Of a DNA stretch of 64,000 bases, positions 46,801 through 54,195 are shown piece by piece (position 1 is the stretch's first letter; each line of letters opens with the position of its first letter). The stretch spans positions 1,860,001-1,924,000 of the forward strand of contig NZ_AP012978.1 of assembly GCF_000801295.1 (NCBI RefSeq), read 5' to 3'. Under the pieces are notes generated by a model. That model had not been told where the DNA came from, searched no databases, and worked only from the letters and a program-made list of their open reading frames with translations. The position numbers were made by a program, and so were the translations under genes. Source of the stretch: an endosymbiont of unidentified scaly snail isolate Monju (lineage in GTDB: Bacteria; Pseudomonadota; Gammaproteobacteria; Chromatiales; Chromatiaceae).

Positions 46801-47943
46801 CGCCTGGGCCTCGAGTTGTGAGTCGTTCAGGCTCGCATGTCCGGCACTCTCGAGCACGAGCTTCGCCCGCCCCGTGCCGCCGTTGCGGTTCGCCATCGCC
46901 TGCAAAGTGCTGCCCTTGGACCAGACCCGACGATCCGCACGAATGCGGATACTGGCTTCCGCGTCGCCCGATTGTTGGTTGGCCCGCGCCGTGAGTTGTG
47001 CATCGTGCAGGCGGACATTGCCGGCCGACCGCACCTCGATGGTGGTGGCATCGATCACGCCGTCGAGATTGACGACATCGGTCACTGCCTGGTGCGCCAT
47101 GCGAGCCGTGATCAGCACCTCGCCCCCGCGCAGCCTGCCGTCGGCCCGCACGCCGGTCTCACCCTGCCAGGCTCCCAGGGTGGAAGGATCGACAGTAAAG
47201 GTGATGATGTCGTCACCGCGCAGGTCCAGAGCCAGGCCTTCCAGCCCCTCCTGCGCATCGCGGTTGCGCAAGCGCAAGGTGGCGTCCGTGGCCGACGCCA
47301 GGATCACCTGTCCCAGTTGTGCACGCACCACGCCGACATTGGCAACCTGTGGCGCCATGAGCACGGCAAAGCCGTCGTCGCTGGTCACGATGCGCCCACG
47401 GTTGATCACCCTGGCGCCATCGGCAGTCCCCCCGGCCTCGAGCCGGAAGGTGACCTTGCCGTTGGCGTTGTGCAGATCACGGATGTCGGAGGTGGTGGCC
47501 AGCAGGGCGCCGACATTCACCTGGGCACCGGCGCCAAAGGTGATCCCCGCATTGTTGATCAGGAACACCGTGCCATCGGCAAACAGCTTGCCGTCGAAGC
47601 GCGTGGCGCCGCCCGGCCCGTGGCCATTACCCAGGATCTTGTTGACGACGACCGCGCTGTTCGCCTGGTGGAAACGCACCGTCTCGGCGGCTGTGGTGTC
47701 GAAACTGTTCCACTCGATGCGCGCATACGACGAGGTCTGATCGATCACCGTGCGTTGCCCGGCACCCTCGACAGAAACGCTGGCTGCCCCTTCGACAATA
47801 CTGCGCAACTGCGGTGCGCTCGGGGCGACGGCGCTGGCAAAGACCAGCAGCCCGCCGATGAGTATACGGATACAGATGTTGATCTCACAACCATTGACCT
47901 TGCGACGACGCCAGTGAAAACACTGCTTCTCGATATTGAACAT
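43801..47943 (-). CDS. TpsA exoprotein, filamentous haemagglutinin-like adhesin
   Basis: 1380 residues, intact. An extended signal peptide region (FNIEKQCFHWRRRKVNGCEINICIRILIGGLLVFASAVAPSA) precedes the TPS secretion domain (VEGAGQRTVIDQTSSYARIEWNSFDTTAAETVRFHQ, KLFADGTVFLINNAGITFGAGAQVNVGALLATT). A long beta-helical body follows, rich in short G/A/D/R repeats. The C-terminal 160 residues hold eleven DPAPxP-type hexapeptides and a Cys pair (CEQF...GGC). It has no recognisable CDI toxin domain. Its export depends on the downstream TpsB, which is frameshifted here. Ribosome site AAGGA precedes the ATG. Confidence 0.9.
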   Translation of the reverse strand: MFNIEKQCFHWRRRKVNGCEINICIRILIGGLLVFASAVAPSAPQLRSIVEGAASVSVEGAGQRTVIDQTSSYARIEWNSFDTTAAETVRFHQANSAVVVNKILGNGHGPGGATRFDGKLFADGTVFLINNAGITFGAGAQVNVGALLATTSDIRDLHNANGKVTFRLEAGGTADGARVINRGRIVTSDDGFAVLMAPQVANVGVVRAQLGQVILASATDATLRLRNRDAQEGLEGLALDLRGDDIITFTVDPSTLGAWQGETGVRADGRLRGGEVLITARMAHQAVTDVVNLDGVIDATTIEVRSAGNVRLHDAQLTARANQQSGDAEASIRIRADRRVWSKGSTLQAMANRNGGTGRAKLVLESAGHASLNDSQLEAQAENNGGAARAVIRVGSTGADLETKGTQLIATTRNNGGQGEVRVRMSAAGDLLLHGTETVARSQLDSQRGIVGVGLEAGRDIALDGAHIIASSRQQGARSDVDVQLQAGRSVRLPGDASASVIEARSQGTDQSGRVAVTVRAARHIRLLADLEVHSQQQGDAGNRRATAQLTMRAGEDGRGNLSFEGDIDVYSLARVEEESTGSAHAISSARLLGVAGETEVTGTLAVTSDARGRGANTRFSRKHLVEAVSEALIGSDTGMNLPAGGADRSRDTLMAGKLSVRSHANAEGNASAVANSLGGIVGEQVTVVSTDTTITSRVVSDLEASAASLFGVVGLGGVGSLPGVLFSGDLSVRSQALSYVLAAGEAVSLGLFASPADIRIGNAGDRVTIQADADGVALGGLVMGGDIAAYDTSPGSRHTAADLAAAVSAVARQGDLALAGDFGVNAWANGPQADALMAGIGRNVTIAPGSGLAVHSQAAGADLASAYALGGFRADGTLGFHGDWDVIVRADTAPDGYGCEAAAAGVLQAAGDMVVDGGHLSVRAASNQSPGAGGRIGIADAALALAAEGQLSLTVPQGLLVEALSDAASEGYALADLGIEGDHLSIDVTGRGLDVVADAEATQSDAQATADLLAYGADGTGMALSAAGRLGVLARAGVPNATGSDEQALAMADLLLAADSGSVQTGAGSDLLASARGHVMKTANGSTTSQAPIRAGLEVAGQHLDLQGRIGSEVRNSAGDDQSEARTRLIAGSPGAPGQLQLRGGDLPRAQAPGSGTALAQGSDTRYQQCADGACDPVTRGEQPWQPGTRLAQLVIEDHEPRGPASDPAPVPDPAPVPDPAPVPDPAPVPDPAPIPDPAPIPDPAPIPDPAPIPDPAPIPDPAPAPDPAPPSEGEVAGQSELARVHEQQREKEASRDPGQPGGRPSGFTPAGDLITGLDFEPPLPTGGQLARLPHDFDPDALPPTAAGPGDASATFCEQFVNGGCTPVADDRGDEPLGE
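44134..44330 (-). repeat. 18-bp tandem repeat encoding the DPAPxP linker of TpsA
   Basis: About ten to eleven tandem 18-bp units, GGAGCCGGATCAGGGATC on the plus strand and variants (ACC for ATC at the 3' side), lie in frame in tpsA. They encode DPAPVP (four), DPAPIP (five) and DPAPAP. The near-identity of neighbouring units suggests copy number changes by slippage. The product would be an extended, stiff proline-rich stalk. Confidence 0.92.
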
Positions 47944-48001
47944 TCCTTGCCCCTTGCGACCTATACCGCTTCCCTTCTTGTAACAAAGCCAACGGCATAT
48001 A

Positions 48002-48017
48002 TGTGATGTACATCACA
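48002..48017. promoter_or_regulatory. Perfect CRP/Vfr-type palindrome upstream of tpsA
   Basis: TGTGA-TGTACA-TCACA matches the consensus TGTGA-N6-TCACA at every position and is embedded in an 18-bp full palindrome. It lies 59-74 bp before the tpsA ATG. On the tpsA strand a TATAAT box abuts the palindrome on its upstream side, so the site could act as an operator for that promoter or as an activator site for a closer one (TATAGG near 47963). Confidence 0.6.
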
Positions 48018-48044
48018 TTATAGGGCAGCGCGAGGCAAAGGAAA

Positions 48045-48086
48045 GGGGTTGCAGGGAAATCAGTCAAACAATTTCCCTGCAACCCC
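48045..48086. repeat. Perfect 16-bp inverted repeat upstream of tpsA
   Basis: Arms GGGGTTGCAGGGAAAT and ATTTCCCTGCAACCCC, separated by 10 bp. On the tpsA strand the stem is followed by TTTCCTTTGCC, so it may be a weak terminator insulating tpsA. It may equally be an operator or a mobile-element trace. Confidence 0.7.
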
Positions 48087-48159
48087 AAAATACTCGCAAC
48101 CAATTGATTATATTGTTATTAATTCCACTCAGTCGACAATAAACAAGACCCTATACGCC

Positions 48160-48277
48160 GGGTTTCACTGCACAACTTATTTACTTGTCAGGGTTTCCAT
48201 GTACTTCCACATCAGGGTTCCAATGTAGTCATTCATGGGGGTTTCACTGTAGTTTCGACATGGGGGTTTCACTGTAT
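48160..48277. repeat. Iteron-like direct repeats (GGGTTTCACTGTA), five copies
   Basis: GGGTTTC or a close variant starts at 48160, 48191, 48215, 48239 and 48264 (spacings 31, 24, 24, 25). The last two copies share GGGGTTTCACTGTA exactly. The pattern resembles the multiple terminal repeats of IS21-family elements or replication iterons. No transposase or replication gene lies within the window beside it, so the identity is open. Confidence 0.75.
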
Positions 48278-48297
48278 TTTTCCGCGGACACGGAAAA

Positions 48298-49291
48298 TCA
48301 CCGCAGATCGACCACCACGCGTCCGCGCACCTGGCCCGCCAGGATGCGTTCAGCCAGCGCCGGCAGATCCTCCAGCCGCGCCACCTGACGGATCGCAGCC
48401 AGGTGTTCACGGGGCAGGTCGCGCGCCAGTCGCTCCCAGGCCGCCTGGCGCCGCTCACGCGGACACACCACCGAGTCCACGCCACGCAGGGACACGTTGC
48501 GGAGGATGAAGGGCATCACCGTGGTAGACAGCTCGTGACTACCGGCCAGGCCACACGCCGCCACCGCGCCACCGTAACGCAGCTCGGCCAGGGTGCGCGC
48601 CAGGAGCACGCCCCCCACGGTGTCCACCGCCCCGGCCCAGCGCTGGCTCTCCAGCGGGCGCGGCGGCGCACTCATCGCCTCGCGCGGCAGGATCTCGGCC
48701 GCCCCCCAGTTCGCGCAGCCAGTCGGCGCCCTCCGGACGCCCGGTAAGCGCGGTGACCTCGTACCCGGCAGCCGAGAGCAGCGCCACTGCCAGCGAGCCC
48801 ACCCCGCCCGAGGCCCCGCTGACCAGCACCGGCCCCGCGTCCGGCTTCACGCCAGCCTCCTCGAGGGTCAAGACGCACAGCATCGCGGTCAGGCCCGCGG
48901 TGCCCAGGGTCATGGCATCGAGCGCGTCCAGACCGTCGGGAAGCGGGACCAGCCATTCCGAACGCACCCGTTGGCGCTGGCTGAAGCCCCCCCAGTAGCG
49001 CTCGCCCACTCCCCAGCCGGTGAGCAGCACCGCGTCGCCCGGCTGCCAGTCGGGCGAATCCGATGCCAGCACCCGACCGGCCAGGTCGATCCCCGGCACC
49101 ATCGGCCATTCACGCACCACCTTGCCCCGACCGGTGATCGCCAGCCCGTCCTTGTAGTTGAGGCTGGAATACGCCACCTCGACCAGGACATCGCCTTCCG
49201 GCAGATCGGCCTCGCTCAGCGTGCGTATCTGCGCCTGGGTGGCTCCCTCGTCGTCTCGCTCCAGCACCAGTGCCCGAAATGTCTCGCTCAT
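48298..49291 (-). pseudogene. acuI: Acrylyl-CoA reductase AcuI/YhdH-type quinone oxidoreductase, frameshifted
   Basis: From the ATG at 49291 the frame gives the N-terminal two-thirds of a zinc-free MDR: SETFRALVLERDDEG, VEVAYSSLNYKDGLAITGRGKVVREWPMVPGIDLAGRV, the nucleotide motif VSGASGGVGSLAVALLSAAGYEVTALTGR. At WLREL it shifts; the rest (AAEILPREAMSAPPRPLESQRWAGAVDTVGG...RVVVDLR) continues in the next frame to 48298. One extra G in a six-G run near 48703-48708 explains it. The repaired product of about 330 residues would reduce acryloyl-CoA with NADPH. Confidence 0.87.
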
Positions 49292-49619
49292 GTTTCTGAC
49301 CTCTGTTTGTTGCTCGTTATCCTCACCCCGGTCCTCCCCACGCATCGTGGACAGGAGATGACGGTGACATGATGGCCGCCTGCATCACCCCCCCGTACGC
49401 AACCCGGCGGTATTCCAGCAGTCCAGCGCCGCCCCCAGGGCGGCATCCGCCTCTCCTTCGCAAGCGAGGGTGTCTCGTCCCTGAGCAGCATCGGGTGTCG
49501 CCCTTCGCGACACCCTCCAGGCGGGAGGACCGCCAGAAGAACATTGATATGCCCTCCCGTCACGGTCAATACGAAAACTCAATGCTTGCGGCAATCGGCT
49601 CGCCCGCTACCATTGCCCC
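49292..49619. other. 328-bp gap between the AcuI-like gene and dusA
   Basis: No convincing gene. A hairpin GGTGTCGC / GCGACACC is at about 49492-49513. Short open frames on both strands lack ribosome sites or family character. The divergent promoters of the two flanking genes should lie here, but I could not assign them with confidence. Confidence 0.5.
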
Positions 49620-50606
49620 ATGCCGAATTCCCCCCACCCCGACCGCCGCCTTGCGGTGGCCCCCATGCTCGATTGGACCGACCGCTGGTGCCGCTATTTC
49701 CTGCGCCAGATCAGCCGGCAGACCCTGCTCTATACCGAAATGGTCACCACTGGGGCGCTGCTGCACCGCGAACCGGCCCGCTTCCTGGACTTTCACCCAC
49801 AGGAGCAGCCGCTGGCCCTGCAACTCGGCGGCAGCGAACCGGCCGCGCTCGAACGCTGCGCACGACTGGCGACCGACTGGGGCTACGACGAGCTGAACCT
49901 GAACATCGGCTGCCCCTCCGACCGGGTGCAATCGGGTCGCTTCGGCGCCTGCCTGATGGCCGAGCCCGAACTGGTGGCGGAATGCGTGGTGGCGATGCGC
50001 GAGGGCTTCCCCGGCCCGGTCACGGTCAAGCACCGCATCGGCATCGACGACATGGACGACTACGACGACATGACACGTTTCGTCGAGCGGGTCGCAAACG
50101 CCGGCTGCGAGACCTTCATCGTGCATGCACGCAAGGCCTGGCTGTCGGGCCTGAGTCCGAAGGAGAACCGCGAGGTGCCCCCGCTGCGCTACGAGCAGGT
50201 GTACCGGCTCAAGCAGGACTTCCCCGCCCTGGAGATCGTGATCAACGGTGGCATCACCTCGCTCGACCAGGCGCTGGAGCACCTGACCCGGGTAGACGGG
50301 GTGATGATGGGTCGCGCGATCTATCACGACCCCTGGCTGCTGGCCGGGGCCGACCGGCGCCTCTTCGGGCACGACAGCGCACCGGCCTCGCGTCGCGCGG
50401 TGGTGCTGGGCATGCGCGAATTCATCGAGGCCGAACTGGCCAGCGGGGTGCGCCTGCATCGCATCACCCGGCACATGCTGGGCCTGTTCGCCGGGCTGCC
50501 CGGGGCACGCCACTGGCGGCGTCACCTGTCGCAACACGCCAACCGTCCCGATGCGGGCTGGCACATCGTGGAGCAGGCGCTGGCGGCGATCCGCGAGCCC
50601 TCTTGA
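49620..50606 (+). CDS. dusA: tRNA-dihydrouridine(20/20a) synthase DusA
   Basis: 328 residues. FMN-binding TIM barrel: LAVAPMLDWTDRWCRYF, TEMVTTGALLH, ALQLGGSEP, catalytic Cys98 in LNIGCPSDRVQSGRFGACLM, VKHRIGIDD, FIVHARKAWLSGLSPKENR, INGGI and GVMMGRAIYHDPWLL. The GLSPKENR loop is specific for DusA. It reduces uridines 20/20a in the tRNA D-loop. Its stop codon lies inside the sigma-32 promoter of the next gene. Confidence 0.97.
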   Translation: MPNSPHPDRRLAVAPMLDWTDRWCRYFLRQISRQTLLYTEMVTTGALLHREPARFLDFHPQEQPLALQLGGSEPAALERCARLATDWGYDELNLNIGCPSDRVQSGRFGACLMAEPELVAECVVAMREGFPGPVTVKHRIGIDDMDDYDDMTRFVERVANAGCETFIVHARKAWLSGLSPKENREVPPLRYEQVYRLKQDFPALEIVINGGITSLDQALEHLTRVDGVMMGRAIYHDPWLLAGADRRLFGHDSAPASRRAVVLGMREFIEAELASGVRLHRITRHMLGLFAGLPGARHWRRHLSQHANRPDAGWHIVEQALAAIREPS

Positions 50607-50629
50607 ACCCCCTCCTCCCGGCCCCATCT
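50602..50629 (+). promoter_or_regulatory. Heat-shock sigma-32 promoter of the hsp20 pair
   Basis: CTTGAA, 14 bases, CCCCATCT: both boxes match the RpoH consensus with correct spacing. It overlaps the dusA stop codon and lies about 40 bp before the first hsp20 ATG. Confidence 0.9.
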
Positions 50630-50667
50630 CTCTGTCAGCCGAACAAGGACCGCAGAGGAGAACGGAC

Positions 50668-51108
50668 ATGACCCTGATGAAGACGACAAATCCCTGGAGC
50701 CTGCTCGAGGAATTCAACCGCGAATTCGCCCGCATGATGCCCGGTTTTGCCGACGACGACAGCCGCGTGGTCGGCAGCACCTGGTCGCCTGCGGTGGACA
50801 TCAAGGAAGAAGACGACCGCTTCGTGATCCGCGCCGACATCCCCGGCGTGCCGCCCGAAGACATCGACGTATCCATGGAACAGGGCGTGCTCACCATCAG
50901 GGGCGATCGCAAGCACGAGGTGGAAGAAGACAGGGAAGGCTGGCACCGTGTGGAGCGCGCCTACGGCACCTTCATGCGTCGCTTCGCCCTGCCCGAGAAC
51001 GTGGATGCGGACAAGATCTCCGCCACCAGCAAGGATGGCGTGCTGGAACTGGTGCTGCCCAAGGCGCAGCAGGGCGACCAGCCGCGCAAGATCAAGGTGC
51101 AAGGTTGA
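50668..51108 (+). CDS. Small heat-shock protein Hsp20 (first copy)
   Basis: 146 residues from the ATG at 50668 (AGAGGAGAACGG precedes). N-terminal WSLLEEFNREFARMMPG, then an alpha-crystallin domain: WSPAVDIKEEDDRFVIRADIPGVPPEDIDVSMEQGVLTIRGDRKHE, GTFMRRFALPENVDADKISATSKDGVLELVLPK, and a C-terminal KIKVQG (IxV-type motif). An ATP-independent holdase that binds unfolding proteins. It follows a sigma-32 promoter and is 10 bp upstream of a second Hsp20 gene. Confidence 0.95.
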   Translation: MTLMKTTNPWSLLEEFNREFARMMPGFADDDSRVVGSTWSPAVDIKEEDDRFVIRADIPGVPPEDIDVSMEQGVLTIRGDRKHEVEEDREGWHRVERAYGTFMRRFALPENVDADKISATSKDGVLELVLPKAQQGDQPRKIKVQG

Positions 51109-51118
51109 GGAGGGTGCC

Positions 51119-51610
51119 ATGAGCAGTCTCAAGCAGAATCTCGACCGCGCCTGGGCCCAGGTCCAGGCCGGCTGGAACAACCTGGTGGCCAAGGCCAGTA
51201 ACGCACTGACCCGCTTCCGCCACCGCGAAGAAGACGAGCAGGACGAACAGTCGCGCGCCCTGCTGCGCACCAGCCCGGAATGGGCGCTGCTGGCCGCCGA
51301 AGTACACGAGAGCAGTGACGAGGTGTCGGTGCGCCTGGAGATCCCCGGCATGGAGCCGGAAAACCTCGACGTGCAGGTGGTCGACCGCACCCTGATCATC
51401 AGCGGTCACAAGCAGGTACGGCGCGAACGCAAGGAGGGCCGCTACCATGTCACCGAGTGTGCCTACGGCCGCTTCGAGCGGCGCCTGCCGCTGCCTGCCG
51501 AAGTCAAGGCTGACCAGGCAGAGGCCAGCTACCACAAGGGCGTGCTTACCCTGGTGCTCCCCAAGACCGAACGCGAGCGGATTCGCCGCATCCCCATAAG
51601 CCGCGGATAA
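51119..51610 (+). CDS. Small heat-shock protein Hsp20 (second, divergent copy)
   Basis: 163 residues; ribosome site GAGGAGGG. A longer, charged N-terminal arm (about 50 residues) precedes the alpha-crystallin domain (VHESSDEVSVRLEIPGMEPENLDVQVVDRTLIISGHKQVRRERKEGRYHVTECAYGRFERRLPLPAEVKADQAEASYHKGVLTLVLPK) and C-terminal IRRIPIS (IxI-type motif). The two sHSPs are clearly diverged and may form hetero-oligomers. The pair shares one operon. Confidence 0.93.
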   Translation: MSSLKQNLDRAWAQVQAGWNNLVAKASNALTRFRHREEDEQDEQSRALLRTSPEWALLAAEVHESSDEVSVRLEIPGMEPENLDVQVVDRTLIISGHKQVRRERKEGRYHVTECAYGRFERRLPLPAEVKADQAEASYHKGVLTLVLPKTERERIRRIPISRG

Positions 51611-51641
51611 AACCCTTTTCCTTACAAAGGCTTAGGCTATC

Positions 51642-51672
51642 GGCGCCGTTGAAAAACGGTGCCGTTTCTGTT
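51642..51672 (+). terminator. Intrinsic terminator after the hsp20 operon
   Basis: Stem GGCGCCGTT / AACGGTGCC (one G-U pair) with a GAAA tetraloop, followed by GTTTCTGTT. It lies 31 bp past the second hsp20 stop. Confidence 0.65.
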
Positions 51673-51772
51673 AGGCTTCGCGCCCCTTTGCAGCCGCGTC
51701 ACCGTCTGCCTCCCGGTGGTCGTGACCGGTTTTCGCGCCATGCCCCGGCATGGCCCAGCCTGGAGACAGCAG

Positions 51773-53149
51773 ATGAGTCAGATCTCGACCCTCAAGCAAC
51801 CGGCCATCGATCCAGCCAGCGAGACGGCGCGCTTCAAGGTCTATACCCAGCGGGATCTCGACCGCATCGCCCCGCTGGGCAAGCTGCCGGAAGACATCCG
51901 CTTCGAGATGCGGGTGGTCTCTTCGGTACTGCCCTTCCGGGTCAACCAGTACGTGATCGACGAACTGATCGACTGGGGCCGAGTGCCGGAAGACCCCATC
52001 TACCAGCTCACCTTCCCGCAACGCGGCATGCTGGCGCCCGAGATGTATGAACGCATGGCCGCCCTGCTGCGCCGCGATCCCGGCAAGGCCGAGGTACAGG
52101 CCCTGGCGCGCGAGCTGCGCGCCGAGCTCAACCCGCATCCGGCCGGCCAGATGCAGATGAACATCCCGCTGGACGATGCCGGCAACCGTCTCAACGGGCT
52201 GCAACACAAGTACCGCGAGACGGTGCTGTTCTTCCCCAGCCAGGGACAGACCTGCCACAGCTACTGTACCTTCTGCTTCCGCTGGGCACAGTTCGTCGGC
52301 GACAAGTCGCTGCGCATGGCCACCACCGAGGCGACCGCGCTGCATCGCTACCTGGAACAGCACCGCGAGGTCAGCGACCTGCTGATCACCGGCGGCGACC
52401 CCATGGTGATGAAGACCAAGCACCTGGTCGCCTACCTGGAGCCCCTGCTCGAACCCCGATTCGCACATGTGCAGACCATCCGCATCGGCACCAAGGCGCT
52501 CACCTTCTGGCCGCAGCGTTTCGTCAGCGACGAGGACGCCGACGAACTGATCCGCCTGTTCGAGCGTCTGGTCGCCGCCGGCAAGCACCTGGCGATCATG
52601 GCCCACTACAATCACTGGCAGGAGCTGCGCACCGACATCGCACGCCGCGCCATTGCCCGGCTGCGCGACGTCGGCGCCGAGATCCGTGCCCAGGGCCCGC
52701 TGCTGGCACACATCAACGACCGCGCGGACGACTGGGCGCGCCAGTGGCGCGAGCAGGTCCGACTGGGCATCGTGCCCTACTATATGTTCGTCGAACGCGA
52801 TACCGGCGCGCGTGCCTGGTTCGAGGTGCCGCTGGCACGCGCCTGGGCGATCTACCGCGAGGCCATGCAGCAGGTGTCCGGCCTGGGACGCACCGCGCGC
52901 GGCCCCAGCATGAGCGCGGGTCCCGGCAAGGTGGAGATCCAGGGCGTGACCGAGATCCAGGGCGAGCGGGTCTTCGTGCTACGCTTCATCCAGGCGCGCA
53001 ACCCCGACTGGGTACAACGCCCCTTCTTCGCCCGCTACGACGAGCAGGCCACCTGGCTGGACCAGTTGCAACCGGCCTTCGGGGAAGAAAAATTCTTCTT
53101 CGAGGACGAATACCGCGCCATGCAACAGGCGCGCGGCATCACCGACTGA
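51773..53149 (+). CDS. KamA-family radical SAM protein (lysine 2,3-aminomutase-like)
   Basis: 458 residues from the ATG at 51773 (GGAGA precedes). The Fe-S motif is CHSYCTFC (Cys161, 165, 168), with SAM-binding [12 protein letters not shown] and [26 protein letters not shown] segment sits where KamA enzymes bind PLP through Lys, though the match is loose. It is clearly longer than EpmB (about 340 aa) and differs from clostridial KamA, so the substrate is uncertain. A lysine or other amino-acid mutase is the family expectation. Confidence 0.8.
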   Translation: MSQISTLKQPAIDPASETARFKVYTQRDLDRIAPLGKLPEDIRFEMRVVSSVLPFRVNQYVIDELIDWGRVPEDPIYQLTFPQRGMLAPEMYERMAALLRRDPGKAEVQALARELRAELNPHPAGQMQMNIPLDDAGNRLNGLQHKYRETVLFFPSQGQTCHSYCTFCFRWAQFVGDKSLRMATTEATALHRYLEQHREVSDLLITGGDPMVMKTKHLVAYLEPLLEPRFAHVQTIRIGTKALTFWPQRFVSDEDADELIRLFERLVAAGKHLAIMAHYNHWQELRTDIARRAIARLRDVGAEIRAQGPLLAHINDRADDWARQWREQVRLGIVPYYMFVERDTGARAWFEVPLARAWAIYREAMQQVSGLGRTARGPSMSAGPGKVEIQGVTEIQGERVFVLRFIQARNPDWVQRPFFARYDEQATWLDQLQPAFGEEKFFFEDEYRAMQQARGITD

Positions 53150-53172
53150 CACTCACACCGAGGACGCAAGAG

Positions 53173-53388
53173 ATGACCATCGACCGCATCGTGCTGGCCT
53201 TTGCCGGCTTCATGATCCTGCTGAGCCTGGGCCTGGGCGTACAAGGCTGCCCCATCTTCCACAACGAGAACTGGCTGTGGTTCACCGCCTTCATCGGCCT
53301 GAACCTGCTGCAATCCGCCTTCACCGGCTTCTGCCCGCTGGCCACCATTCTCAAGAAGATGGGCAAGAAGTCCGGCGCGGCGTTCTGA
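53173..53388 (+). CDS. DUF2892-type small membrane protein (71 aa)
   Basis: Two transmembrane helices: [20 protein letters not shown] and [20 protein letters not shown], followed by [16 protein letters not shown], the YgaP-like C-terminal pattern (G-x-CP-x3-ILKK-x-G). Such proteins are membrane anchors, sometimes fused to rhodanese. It begins 23 bp after the KamA-like gene and is probably co-transcribed. Confidence 0.85.
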   Translation: MTIDRIVLAFAGFMILLSLGLGVQGCPIFHNENWLWFTAFIGLNLLQSAFTGFCPLATILKKMGKKSGAAF

Positions 53389-53507
53389 CACCGGCAACCG
53401 CCAGGATTCCCGCTCCCGGACTCTCCCACACGTGGCATGGGGGGGCCGGGGAAGTTCCACGACCTTCGGAAAGGGAAGCCCCTTCTCGAAGGCCTCCCCG
53501 TGCGCTT

Positions 53508-53546
53508 TTCCCCCCTGACAGGGTTCATGACCCTGTCAGGGGGGAA
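53508..53546. repeat. Perfect 17-bp inverted repeat (hairpin) after the DUF2892 gene
   Basis: Arms TTCCCCCCTGACAGGGT and ACCCTGTCAGGGGGGAA with a 5-base spacer (TCATG), between convergently facing genes. No T-tract follows on either strand, so it is not a canonical terminator, although it may still stop transcription or bind a dimeric protein. The rest of 53389-53641 shows nothing. Confidence 0.7.
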
Positions 53547-53641
53547 TACCCGGGCGCAGAGAGTGCCCTAACGGCAGACCTTGCGGCGTTCCGACGCCCG
53601 CCGGGCTCGTCACCCCTCCCCGACCTGCGACATCGAGACGC

Positions 53642-54154
53642 TCAGTGGCCGCTCTTGCCCTTGCCCGCGATGTAATCGGTCAAGGCGAACAGCACCCCCG
53701 AGACCACGAAGGTGAGGTGAATGCCCATCTTCCAGGCCAGCTCGCGATGGGTGAGCGAGCCGGCCTCGATGAAGGCCTTGAGCAGCTCCACCGCCGAGAT
53801 GGCCACGATGGCCCCGATCAGCTTGAGCTTGAGGTCGGAGAAACCCACCTTGCCCATCCAGGCAGGACGGTCCTCGTGGTCTTCGGGGGCGAACTTGGAG
53901 ACGAAGTTCTCATAGCCACTGAAGGCGATGATCAACAGCAGGCTGGCCAGCAGCGCGGTATCGACCAGGGTCAGGATGCCGATGATAGGTTGAGCCTCGG
54001 AACCTGTCAGCACACCGGCGAGCAGGCCCACCAAGGCCTTGCCGAACTTGAACAACAACGCCAGTATCGCCAGCACCAGACCAAAGAAGAACGGGGCCAG
54101 CAGCCAGCGCGAACCGAACAGCAGGGACTCGAGAAGGATTTCGAGCTTCTTCAT
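53642..54154 (-). CDS. UPF0114 / YqhA-family membrane protein
   Basis: 170 residues from the ATG at 54154. KKLEILLESLLFGSRWLLAPFFFGL, LVDTALLASLLLIIAFSGYENFVSK and LKLIGAIVAISAVELLKAFIEA are the conserved segments of this four-helix family. Function unknown. Three transmembrane helices are clear and a fourth ends the protein before a Lys/Gly tail. Confidence 0.9.
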   Translation of the reverse strand: MKKLEILLESLLFGSRWLLAPFFFGLVLAILALLFKFGKALVGLLAGVLTGSEAQPIIGILTLVDTALLASLLLIIAFSGYENFVSKFAPEDHEDRPAWMGKVGFSDLKLKLIGAIVAISAVELLKAFIEAGSLTHRELAWKMGIHLTFVVSGVLFALTDYIAGKGKSGH

Positions 54155-54195
54155 GATCGTTGCTTCACTCCGCCGCAATAGGGCGCGCAATCATA

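Larger units (their letters stand above)
47944..48297. other. AT-richer gene-free island between tpsA and the AcuI-like gene
   Basis: About 350 bp without a credible gene and visibly more AT-rich than its surroundings. It holds the tpsA promoter region, a perfect CRP-type palindrome, a 16-bp inverted repeat and an iteron-like direct-repeat block, all listed separately. Such composition suggests imported DNA or the scar of a mobile element. Confidence 0.65.
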
